A DNA stretch of 64,000 bases, taken from Saccharofermentans sp. GTDB lineage: Bacteria; Bacillota; Clostridia; Saccharofermentanales; Saccharofermentanaceae. The stretch's first letter is position 1; each line of letters begins with the position of its first letter. The stretch is from NCBI GenBank assembly GCA_016292135.1, contig JAEFAZ010000001.1, positions 372,001 through 436,000 of the forward strand, read 5' to 3'. Shown here piece by piece: positions 25,600 through 33,448 of this stretch. The position numbers and the translations under genes are program-made. Under the pieces are notes generated by a model. It saw nothing but the letters and a program-made list of their open reading frames with translations. It was not told where the DNA came from and did no database searches.

Positions 25600-26772
25600 T
25601 CAGATCCTTGCAACTCCGGACTTGCGTGCTGCTTCTGCTACTGCTGCCGCTACGGCCTTGCCGACTCTCTCGTCAAATGCATCGGGAAGGATGTATTCGG
25701 GATTGAGTTCCTCATCGGAAACGATGCCTGCGATAGCCTCAGCTGCTGCGATCTTCATCTCGTCATTGATATCAGATGCTCTTACATCGAGTGCGCCGCG
25801 GAAGATTCCGGGGAATGCAAGAACGTTATTAACCTGGTTAGGATAATCGGATCTGCCCGTAGCCATGACGGCAACGCCTGCCTTCTTGGCTTCGTCGGGA
25901 AGGATCTCGGGTGTGGGGTTGGCGCATGCGAAGACGATGGGGTCCTTAGCCATCGTAGCAACCATTTCTGCAGTAAGAACGCCGGGAGCGGAAACGCCGA
26001 TGAAAACGTCAGCGCCGACGATAACATCAGCGAGGCTTCCCTGCTTCTTGTCACGGTTGGTGATCTTTGCGATCTCTTCCTTGGCGGGATTCAGATTATC
26101 ACGTCCCTCGTAGATAGCGCCCTTACGGTCACAGAGAACAACATTCTTAAGGCCTCTGGATACGAGGAGCTTGGTGATGGCCGTAGCTGCTGCGCCTGCG
26201 CCGTTGATGACGACTGAGATCTCGTCGATGCTCTTGCCGACGATCTTAAGAGCGTTGGTGAGGGCTGCAAGTGAGATAACGGCTGTGCCGTGCTGGTCGT
26301 CGTGGAAGATCGGGATGTCGCAGATCTCCTTGAGCTTCTTCTCGATCTCAAAACATCTGGGAGCCGAGATATCCTCGAGGTTGATGCCGCCGAAAGAACC
26401 TGCAATAAGAGCAACGGTCTTTACGATCTCGTCAACATCCTTGGATCTGATGCAGATAGGGAAAGCATCAACTCCGCCGAATGCCTTGAACAGCGCGCAC
26501 TTGCCTTCCATAACGGGCATGCCGGCCTCGGGACCGATATCACCCAGGCCAAGAACTGCCGTTCCATCTGTTACGACAGCTACAAGGTTGGATCTTCTTG
26601 TATAAACATAAGAAAGATCGACATCCTTCTGGATCTCAAGACAGGGGGCTGCAACGCCGGGCGTGTATGCGATTGAAAGCTCTTCTTTGCTGCCTACGGG
26701 TGCGCGGGAGATAACCTCGATCTTCCCTCCCCATTCCAAATGTTTGTCGATAGCGATCTTATTAACGTCCAT
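25600..26772 (-). CDS. NAD(P)-dependent malic enzyme
   Basis: Oxidative decarboxylation of malate to pyruvate and CO2. The 390-residue protein has the size of the short bacterial form without a phosphotransacetylase domain. Seen: LSIAYTPGVAAPC (malate site), NLVAVVTDGTAVLGLGDIGP, the catalytic Lys region MPVMEGKCALFKAFGG, NLEDISAPRCFEIE, IFHDDQHGTAVI (metal ligands), and a Rossmann NAD fold at SVVINGAGAAATAI. GGAGG 7 nt upstream fixes the start. It is 27 nt upstream of the Lrp gene and probably heads the unit ending with prfB. Cofactor preference cannot be assigned. Confidence 0.95.
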   Translation of the reverse strand: MDVNKIAIDKHLEWGGKIEVISRAPVGSKEELSIAYTPGVAAPCLEIQKDVDLSYVYTRRSNLVAVVTDGTAVLGLGDIGPEAGMPVMEGKCALFKAFGGVDAFPICIRSKDVDEIVKTVALIAGSFGGINLEDISAPRCFEIEKKLKEICDIPIFHDDQHGTAVISLAALTNALKIVGKSIDEISVVINGAGAAATAITKLLVSRGLKNVVLCDRKGAIYEGRDNLNPAKEEIAKITNRDKKQGSLADVIVGADVFIGVSAPGVLTAEMVATMAKDPIVFACANPTPEILPDEAKKAGVAVMATGRSDYPNQVNNVLAFPGIFRGALDVRASDINDEMKIAAAEAIAGIVSDEELNPEYILPDAFDERVGKAVAAAVAEAARKSGVARI

Positions 26773-26817
26773 GTAAATTCCTCCGCATAAATATGCATAT
26801 TTTCGATTAACTAACTA

Positions 26818-26846
26818 ATAATAATAAAAAGGGCTCGAAAATACAA
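26818..26846 (-). promoter_or_regulatory. Candidate promoter of the malic enzyme-lrp-aminotransferase-prfB unit
   Basis: On the minus strand TTGTAT (26841-26846), a 17-nt spacer, TATTAT (26818-26823), about 45 nt before the ATG. Confidence 0.55.
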
Positions 26847-26874
26847 TATTATCGATTTAAGCGAATTGACAGAA

Positions 26875-27660
26875 TTATATGGACTTACTGCCTTCCTGAT
26901 TGGGAGTTTGAAACGGATTGGCACCCTTCATATATTTCAGGACCCTGTACCTTGCCCCGGCAAACCTGGCAAGAGCAGTCCAGCACCAGGCGGATGCAAA
27001 GGACGTAAGAACAATGGCACCCGGTGAAGTAAACTGGTAGATAAGCATATTGGAAATGAGGCTGACGACATAATATGTGAGGTATATCAGGATTATCACC
27101 TGCAATGTCTTCATATAGGCCCTTCTGAGGTGATAAACTGTCCGTCCTATCGATCTGAAGATATTGCAGTTATCGTTCATGTAGAACGCCGGGAGCAGCA
27201 CAGCGCCGGGAAGGATTATGATGACCGCTATCAGTGAATAGACCACATTGAAAGCAAAGGGAATGAACACCAGAAGGATAAAAAGGCCCCATACGATCAC
27301 CTTTCTCAGCGGGATCCTGTCTTTTGAAGGCTCATCATCTACGTTCTTGATCCTGTATTTTTTCGCGAGAACGGCTGAAATGATGCCGTATACGAATACC
27401 GTGATGATGACAGACGCCGAGATAGTCACCAGATAGATGATATTGCCCTGGGTTATGGGCAGATCATAGATACTTGTCAGATCTTCTGTTCCGTTATAGA
27501 CATAATTGATCAGGGCATCGAAATCTGAGCTTGCATAAGGGTTGAAATTTACAGCCATATTGAGGATGAACAGGAATGCAAAGAGGAACCTGCAGGGCCA
27601 CTTGACGTCGCCGTGCTCGATGTTCATGGCTTGCTTGTATTCAATGGGTATAATGTTCAT
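26875..27660 (-). CDS. Multi-spanning membrane protein of unknown function
   Basis: A 261-residue integral membrane protein with about six hydrophobic segments: around FLFAFLFILNMAVNF, IIYLVTISASVIITVFVYGI, VIVWGLFILLVFIPFAF, VVYSLIAVIIILPGAVLLPA, LQVIILIYLTYYVVSLISNM and IVLTSFASAWCWTALARFAG. A cytoplasmic loop NCNIFRSIGRTVYHLRRAY sits between helices. This plan recalls DUF975-like or glycerophosphoryl-diester-associated membrane domains, but I cannot name a family. The tail (NPFQTPNQEG) is polar. It is divergent from the glutamine synthetase-like gene. The ribosome-binding site (GGGGA, far from the ATG) is weak, so a start 11 codons later is possible. Confidence 0.65.
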   Translation of the reverse strand: MNIIPIEYKQAMNIEHGDVKWPCRFLFAFLFILNMAVNFNPYASSDFDALINYVYNGTEDLTSIYDLPITQGNIIYLVTISASVIITVFVYGIISAVLAKKYRIKNVDDEPSKDRIPLRKVIVWGLFILLVFIPFAFNVVYSLIAVIIILPGAVLLPAFYMNDNCNIFRSIGRTVYHLRRAYMKTLQVIILIYLTYYVVSLISNMLIYQFTSPGAIVLTSFASAWCWTALARFAGARYRVLKYMKGANPFQTPNQEGSKSI

Positions 27661-27770
27661 ATCGTCGAAAAATCGGTCCCCTTATGCTTGATAATATGTT
27701 TCTAAATAACACGAATTATTATAAACAATATGATAGAATAACTCCAGTTATAAATTGACGGAGGCATATT

Positions 27771-29687
27771 ATGACCGATTTTCACGTTTATCCTGATCTG
27801 TTATACGTAATACCGACAGATAAACATTCAACTGAGGATATCAAGAAGATCCTGGAAGAGAATCCTGCTATCAAGTTCGTTTCACTGGCAGGCGTAGACC
27901 TTTCGGGCAACGATACAGATGAAAAGATCCCGATCTCTGACTTTCTGCAGAATCCCGATAAATATCTTGAAGGTCATGCCGTCCAAACCGACGGTTCCTC
28001 CGTTGTGCTTCCCGGCATTGCTACGCTGAACGACGGTAAGGTCGATCTTATTCCCGACCCTGATGTCATCTGGTATGTCGATTATAACTACGAACATATC
28101 GACCGTGAGACCAACAAACCCGTCGGAACACTGAGGATCCCTTCATTTCTCAAGCATAACGACGATTTCGTTTGTTCCCGCTCAGTACTCAAGAAGAGCG
28201 CTGATTTCTTCGAAAAAGAGATCATCAAGCTTTTCGAGAAGGACCCGGCTCTCTGCGAAGAACTCGGCTTCTCTCTCGAAGATCTTGATTCTGTAAACCT
28301 CATCGTTGCGACTGAGCTCGAATTCTGGGTTAATTCTCCTGACGAGATCATCACAACCGAGCAGCTTTCCATATCACAGGAACTTAAGGAATCCTACTGG
28401 AAGCGCACCAAGGGTGTCGTAAGAACTGCCCTTGAACAGGTCATCATGCTCCTCGAGCTCTATGGTTTCAATCCCGAGATGGGCCACAAGGAAGTCGGCG
28501 GCGTTAAGGCTTCGATCAATTCCTCCGGTGACTACCATCTCATCATGGAGCAGCTCGAAGTCGACTGGAAGTATTCCGACGCCCTCCAGGGCGCTGATTA
28601 CGAGCTTATCGCAAGGATCCTGATCAAGGAGATCTTCCGTCTCCACGGTCTCGATGTCAGCTTTGACGCTAAGCCCCTCAACGGCGTTGCGGGTTCCGGT
28701 GAACATACACATGTAAATGCCGTAGCTCATCTTAAGAACGGAAGGAAGATCAACCTCTTCTCGCCCGAGGATCTTACCAAGGATTACCTTTCAACGATCG
28801 GCTGGGGTTGCCTTATGGGCATCATGAAGAACTATTCCATCATCAATCCCTTCGTATCTGCTTCTACGGATGCTTTCGCAAGACTTACGCCCGGATTCGA
28901 GGCGCCTACCCACGCAGTCGCTTCCATCGGAATGGATGTCACCACGCCTTCCCGTAACAGATCTGTCCTCCTTGGACTCGTCCGCACGATCGGCAACACA
29001 TATGCGACAAGATTCGAGCTCCGTGCTCCCAACCCGCACACGAACACATATCTTTGTGTTGCAGCCATCTACCAGTGCATGCTGGATGGATTGGAATTCG
29101 TAGCTGACGCCGGCATGGACCGCAAGGAGCTCGAAGCAGAGTTCTGCAAGCCTTACGGGACAGAAGGCAGATACCTTGAGACTGACCGTCTCTACAGATG
29201 CGAAGATGACATTTTCGAGGATATGAACGAGGAAGAAAGAGACAGGCTTTTCGGAAAGCCCTCATATACCGTATTCGACTCCATGCAGGTCCTCGAAAAC
29301 GACCCCAAAGTCGAGACGCTCCTCTGCCGCGGCGATGTATTCAGCAAACTGGTACTGAAGTCTTATTCAATGGCTATGCTCGAGCGCTGGGAGATGGAAC
29401 TCATCGAAAAGATCATCCCCGCCAATCTCTCTGCGATCAGAAGAGTATCCAAGATCTATTCCGAGACCGTTACTCCTTACGACGAGAAGCTCTGGGATCA
29501 GATCAACGGCATCAAGAAAGAGCTCGGCAAGGACAGCGAGGACACGCTCTGCGTATTCTCACAGATCAAGAAGTCCATCGCAGACGGCAACTTCGCTGAG
29601 ACATCTGCTAATCAGATCAAGATGAACAAGCTCATGAAAGATCTTGCCGTACTTTATAAGACCTATAACGACAATCAGATCGTATAA
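27771..29687 (+). CDS. Divergent glutamine synthetase-family protein with C-terminal extension
   Basis: A 638-residue member of the glutamine synthetase superfamily. The N-terminal beta-grasp domain covers about residues 34-110. Catalytic elements are TELEFW (about 181), the helical region ending GHKEVGGVKASIN, GSGEHTHV (about 308; the classical motif is GSGMHxH), ARLTPGFEAPTHAVAS and SRNRSVLL. About 130 residues of helical C-terminal extension follow, unlike GSI (about 450 residues) and shorter than GSIII (about 700). It may make glutamine or ligate another amine to glutamate. No GlnR-like operator or adenylylation motif was recognised. GGAGG precedes the ATG, and a strong terminator follows. 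Confidence 0.82.
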   Translation: MTDFHVYPDLLYVIPTDKHSTEDIKKILEENPAIKFVSLAGVDLSGNDTDEKIPISDFLQNPDKYLEGHAVQTDGSSVVLPGIATLNDGKVDLIPDPDVIWYVDYNYEHIDRETNKPVGTLRIPSFLKHNDDFVCSRSVLKKSADFFEKEIIKLFEKDPALCEELGFSLEDLDSVNLIVATELEFWVNSPDEIITTEQLSISQELKESYWKRTKGVVRTALEQVIMLLELYGFNPEMGHKEVGGVKASINSSGDYHLIMEQLEVDWKYSDALQGADYELIARILIKEIFRLHGLDVSFDAKPLNGVAGSGEHTHVNAVAHLKNGRKINLFSPEDLTKDYLSTIGWGCLMGIMKNYSIINPFVSASTDAFARLTPGFEAPTHAVASIGMDVTTPSRNRSVLLGLVRTIGNTYATRFELRAPNPHTNTYLCVAAIYQCMLDGLEFVADAGMDRKELEAEFCKPYGTEGRYLETDRLYRCEDDIFEDMNEEERDRLFGKPSYTVFDSMQVLENDPKVETLLCRGDVFSKLVLKSYSMAMLERWEMELIEKIIPANLSAIRRVSKIYSETVTPYDEKLWDQINGIKKELGKDSEDTLCVFSQIKKSIADGNFAETSANQIKMNKLMKDLAVLYKTYNDNQIV

Positions 29688-29703
29688 CTAATTATTTACT
29701 GAC

Positions 29704-29748
29704 AAAAAAGGGATGTCTCATTGATCTTGAGACATCCCTTTATTTTTT
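29704..29748. terminator. Strong bidirectional terminator between glutamine synthetase-like gene and hom
   Basis: A perfect 14-bp stem (29707-29720 with 29728-29741) with a 7-nt loop lies between convergent genes. It is followed by ATTTTTT on the plus strand and TTTTTTG on the minus strand. Confidence 0.93.
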
Positions 29749-29763
29749 GCTAATGCATTAAGA

Positions 29764-30963
29764 TCATTTAAGGTAATGCTTATATCCTATAGCGCTATTC
29801 CCTGCGATCTTTCCGATAAGATCCTTCTCGGAGATGCTTCTTACGATTACAGCATTGATTCCTGATACTGAATCAATCTTATCTGCGCCATCGATCAGGG
29901 ATGCAACGTCTTCCGTCTTGGAATATACCAGGAAATCAGACTTTATGTCATCGTAATCCTTGAAAACAGATACAGTATCGTCCCAGGCGCGGAACTCCAT
30001 ATCAACGGAATCCTTTAAGCATGCCTCGAGAACGTCTCCTGCAACAGCTGATGCAGTAGGATAAGATCCTGCTCCTCTTCCGTAGAATACTGCTTCTCCG
30101 AGATAGTCTCCCTCAACGAGGACAGCATTGAACACGCCTTCTACGTCTGAAAGCATGCAGGCCTTATCGACAAAGTGAGGCGCTACGAAAGCGGATGCCG
30201 TTCCGTCTCCGTTGTTGGCAAAATAAGCGATGAGCTTAAGCTCACAGCACAAAGCTTTTGCGAGCTCGATATCGTCTGTCGTAAGTTTGGAGATACCCTC
30301 TGCATGAACATATTCGGGATTGCAGTATTTGCCGTCCATTGCGAGCGTCGAAAGGATGGAGATCTTTCTCTGGGCATCGATGCCTTCACAGTCAGCCGTG
30401 GGGTCTGCTTCAGCATAACCCTTCTTCTGGGCTTCCTTGAGCGCATCCTCATATGATATGCCTTCGTTCTTCATGGAAGACAGGATATAGTTGGTCGTAC
30501 CGTTAACGATGCCTGCTATCTTGAGGATATTGTTGGCAGCAAGACACTTATAAAGAGGTCTTATGATCGGGATACCGCCGCCGACGGCAGCCTCAAAAAG
30601 ATAAACACAGTTGTTTTCCTTAGCCAGCTTAATAAGCTCGGGGCCATGTGTGGATACGAGTTCCTTATTGCTCGTTACAACGCTGATACCATTGGAAAGT
30701 GCTCTTTTCGTGTAGTCGTAAGCGACCCTTGCTCCGCCGATAGTTTCAACGGCAACCTTGATCTCAGGATCAGAGAAGACTTCATCTGCTTCGTGTGTAA
30801 CACGCGATGCATAAGGGCTGTCAGGGAAATCACGGAGATCTAAGATCTTCTTTACATAGATCTCCTCACCTATCCTCTTCTTGATGATATCGGCATTATT
30901 GGAAAGCACTTCACATGTGCCTGAACCTACAACGCCGAATCCCAATATTGCTATATTTATCAT
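29764..30963 (-). CDS. hom: Homoserine dehydrogenase
   Basis: Reduces aspartate-semialdehyde to homoserine, the branch point to threonine and methionine. The 399-residue protein opens with the Rossmann motif INIAILGFGVVGSG. The catalytic domain has ELVSTHGPELIKLA, VGGGIPIIRPL, NGTTNYILSSM and AEADPTADCEGIDAQRKISI. GEAVFYGRGAGSYPTASAVAGD marks the C-terminal side. Only about 65 residues follow this, a short or divergent form of the usual C-terminal ACT region. An ACT protein is encoded 16 nt upstream and could supply feedback sensing in trans (inference). It is last in the acnA-gltA-rdgB-pheB-hom run. Confidence 0.94.
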   Translation of the reverse strand: MINIAILGFGVVGSGTCEVLSNNADIIKKRIGEEIYVKKILDLRDFPDSPYASRVTHEADEVFSDPEIKVAVETIGGARVAYDYTKRALSNGISVVTSNKELVSTHGPELIKLAKENNCVYLFEAAVGGGIPIIRPLYKCLAANNILKIAGIVNGTTNYILSSMKNEGISYEDALKEAQKKGYAEADPTADCEGIDAQRKISILSTLAMDGKYCNPEYVHAEGISKLTTDDIELAKALCCELKLIAYFANNGDGTASAFVAPHFVDKACMLSDVEGVFNAVLVEGDYLGEAVFYGRGAGSYPTASAVAGDVLEACLKDSVDMEFRAWDDTVSVFKDYDDIKSDFLVYSKTEDVASLIDGADKIDSVSGINAVIVRSISEKDLIGKIAGNSAIGYKHYLK

Positions 30964-30979
30964 TTATATATTCCTCCGG

Positions 30980-31465
30980 TTATTCACGACTTAAGATCAC
31001 ACATTTGCGGACGCCTGCCACGCGGGAGATATCGTTAAGGATATCTTCAACGGTGCCTAACATCGAGTCAGTATCGAAAGAGATCGATATGTCCGCGACT
31101 CCGTTGATGGGGATGTTCTGATTGATAGTCAATATGCTGGCTCTGGAAGCGGAAATAATCCCGATGACAGAGGCCAGGATCCCCCTGAAATTCTCAACAG
31201 AGATAAGGACGGTAACCTTCTTGCCGTTCGTGGCTTCATAGAAAGGCAAAACAGAGTCCTTGTACTTGTAGTAAGCGCTTCTGGATATACCGACATTGCG
31301 GACCGCCTCATTGACGGAATTGAACTCACCGGTATTCAGACGCTGCTTTACTTCAATGACCTTCAGAAAGACTTCGGGCATTGCGTTCTTGGACACGAGA
31401 TAATATTCTTGCTGATTTTCGGCTGTCACGTTGCGGATACCCACCTGTGTTTGAGTCACGGACAA
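30980..31465 (-). CDS. ACT domain protein of the PheB (UPF0735) family
   Basis: A 161-residue small-molecule-binding regulator related to Bacillus PheB. The core begins YYLVSKNAMPEVFLKVIEVK. A helix-turn-helix-like stretch follows (SVNEAVRNVGISRSAYYKYK), then an ACT domain (VTVLISVENFRGILASVIGI to RVAGVRKCVILS). ACT domains bind amino acids, and the gene precedes hom by 16 nt, which fits a role in aspartate-family regulation. The first codon is uncertain: the frame opens at TTG 31465, with a GTG two codons later, and neither has a good ribosome-binding site. About 20 residues precede the conserved core. Confidence 0.83.
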   Translation of the reverse strand: MSVTQTQVGIRNVTAENQQEYYLVSKNAMPEVFLKVIEVKQRLNTGEFNSVNEAVRNVGISRSAYYKYKDSVLPFYEATNGKKVTVLISVENFRGILASVIGIISASRASILTINQNIPINGVADISISFDTDSMLGTVEDILNDISRVAGVRKCVILSRE

Positions 31466-31484
31466 ATGTGCGTGCCCGAAAATA

Positions 31485-32078
31485 TTAACATTTATCTGTC
31501 AGTTTTTCAACCATAGCACGCAAGGCTTTTCCTCGGTGTGAGATACGGTTCTTCTGATCTGGATCCATCTGGGCTGTAGTCATGCCGAATTCAGGCACGT
31601 AGAAGATAGGATCATAGCCGAATCCGTTGTCTCCTGCAGGGGTCTCATGAAGGACTCCGCAGACCTCTCCCCTGACCGTAAAAGACTCACCGTCAGGCTT
31701 TACTACAGCTATCGCACAGCAGAACTTAGCAGTACGGGCTTCTTCCGGAACATCCTTTAACATCTCAAAGATCTTCTTGAACTTCTCTTCATATGTCGAG
31801 TCCTCACCGCAGAACCTTGATGAATAGATTCCGGGAGCACCGTCTAAAGCATCGATACAAAGACCTGAATCATCAGCCATGACATAAGCATCTTCTGCAA
31901 GCGCATGAAGAGCCTGTGCCTTGATCATGGCATTGCCTTCGAATGTATCAGCATCTTCGATTATCTCGGGATGGTAACCTGCCTCCTTCATGGAAACTGC
32001 AGTAAAGCCTGTTCCTTCAAGGACTTCAGCGATCTCCCTGACCTTATCTTCATTTGAAGTTGCAATGATCAATCTCAT
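31485..32078 (-). CDS. rdgB: RdgB/HAM1 non-canonical purine NTP pyrophosphatase
   Basis: Hydrolyses dITP, ITP and XTP to monophosphates to keep deaminated purines out of nucleic acids. The 197-residue protein has the family motifs IIATSNEDKVREI, ADTFEGNAMIKAQAL, VMADDSGLCIDALDGAPGIY, GDNGFGYDPIFY and RISHRGKALRAM. I start it at ATG 32078 (MRLIIATSN), which matches the family N-terminus and begins 1 nt after the gltA stop. A start six codons upstream would overlap gltA and cannot be excluded. Confidence 0.94.
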   Translation of the reverse strand: MRLIIATSNEDKVREIAEVLEGTGFTAVSMKEAGYHPEIIEDADTFEGNAMIKAQALHALAEDAYVMADDSGLCIDALDGAPGIYSSRFCGEDSTYEEKFKKIFEMLKDVPEEARTAKFCCAIAVVKPDGESFTVRGEVCGVLHETPAGDNGFGYDPIFYVPEFGMTTAQMDPDQKNRISHRGKALRAMVEKLTDKC

Positions 32079-32079
32079 A

Positions 32080-33447
32080 TCAGTTATTCTGCTCATGACT
32101 TTCGCCGGGCGTATATGTGCGTCTGCGGTTGACACACTTATATGCGGGACGCATGATCCTTCCTCCTGATACTAATTCCTCGATCCTGTGGGCGCTCCAG
32201 CCTGCGATCCTTCCGCACGCGAAAAGCGGCGTATAGAGTTCCTGCGGGATACCCAGCATCGAATAGACAAGACCTGCGTAAAAATCAACATTTGCGCAGA
32301 TGATCTTGTCAGAATTCTTGACCTCATGGAAGACTTCGGGCGCGATCTTTTCGACGAGCAGATAGAGATCGTAAAGATCCATATTACCGCTCTCTTCAGC
32401 GAGCTGCTTGGCATGCTTGCGGATAATTACGGTCCTGGGGTCAGACAGCGTATATACGGCGTGTCCGATACCGTAGATAAGACCTGACTTATCAAATGCT
32501 TCCTTCTTCATGACCTTGGTAAGGTAAGCCCTGATCTGGTTCTCGTCTTTCCAGTCCGTGATGTTTTCGCGTAGATCGCACATCATTGCATAAGCCTTGC
32601 CGGAAGCACCGCCATGCTGAGGACCCTTCAACGATCCGATGGCAGCAGCCATAACTGCATAGGTATCAGCACCTGTTGAGGATACGGCATGTGTTACGAA
32701 TGTTGAATTGTTACCGCCGCCGTGCTCGGCATGCAGTACGAGCATAAGATCAAGTATCCTTGCTTCAAGATCCGAGAACTTACCGTCGGGTCTTATAAGG
32801 TGCAGGATATTCTGTGCCGCATTATATTCAGGCACGGGGTTATGCAGGAAAAGGCCTCTGTGCTCAACATAGTGTCTTCTGGCCATATAGCCGTAGGAGA
32901 TGAGCACGGGGAATCTTGCGATGAGCTCTATGCACTGGCGCACTACATTGTTAAGATCCAGCGAATCGGGATTGTCATCGTAAGAATACATTGCCAGTAC
33001 GGATCTTGCGAGCTTGTTCATGACATCCGGGCTCGGTGCCTTCAAGATCATGTCCTCAGTAAAATTGTCGGGAAGCGGTCTTGCCGCAGAAAGGAGCTTA
33101 CCAAATTCACGGCTCTCATCTTCACTGGGAAGATTGCCTGTCAGGAGAAGATAGACAATGTCCTCGAATCCGTATTTCTCAGCGGGATAAAAGCCGTTTA
33201 CAAGATCGGATATCTCATATCCCCTGTAGAAGAGCTTGCCTTCGACCGGGATGCGGTCAGCATCGTCAACGATATAGCTCATTACTTCGCCGACCTGTGT
33301 AAGGCCGACGAGAACGCCGGTACCGTCGTTATTGCGCAGACCGCGCTTAACGTTGTATTTGGAATAGAGTTCCTTGTCGATGTGGTCCATGTTGCAGGAC
33401 AGATCGGCAAGTTTTCCTATCATCTGTTCTTTAGAAATGTTATCCAT
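32080..33447 (-). CDS. gltA: Citrate synthase
   Basis: Condenses oxaloacetate and acetyl-CoA. The 455-residue protein has catalytic His and Asp motifs LHAEHGGGNNSTFV, LKGPQHGGASGKAYAM and YGIGHAVYTLSDPR, and substrate-binding GRIAGWSAHRIEE near the end. An N-terminal extension of about 45 residues precedes the core (RNNDGTGVLVGLTQVGEV), as in other clostridial enzymes. It lies 1 nt downstream of acnA, so the two steps to isocitrate are made together. No isocitrate dehydrogenase is in the window. A 2-methylcitrate activity cannot be ruled out, but the acnA linkage favours citrate. Confidence 0.94.
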   Translation of the reverse strand: MDNISKEQMIGKLADLSCNMDHIDKELYSKYNVKRGLRNNDGTGVLVGLTQVGEVMSYIVDDADRIPVEGKLFYRGYEISDLVNGFYPAEKYGFEDIVYLLLTGNLPSEDESREFGKLLSAARPLPDNFTEDMILKAPSPDVMNKLARSVLAMYSYDDNPDSLDLNNVVRQCIELIARFPVLISYGYMARRHYVEHRGLFLHNPVPEYNAAQNILHLIRPDGKFSDLEARILDLMLVLHAEHGGGNNSTFVTHAVSSTGADTYAVMAAAIGSLKGPQHGGASGKAYAMMCDLRENITDWKDENQIRAYLTKVMKKEAFDKSGLIYGIGHAVYTLSDPRTVIIRKHAKQLAEESGNMDLYDLYLLVEKIAPEVFHEVKNSDKIICANVDFYAGLVYSMLGIPQELYTPLFACGRIAGWSAHRIEELVSGGRIMRPAYKCVNRRRTYTPGESHEQNN

Positions 33448-33448
33448 A

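Noticed and set aside
31456..31491. 11-residue ORF (MLIFSGTHICP) between rdgB and pheB as a threonine leader peptide
   Set aside because: Only one Thr and two Ile, no nearby terminator hairpin, and it overlaps the rdgB stop; no attenuator can be supported.
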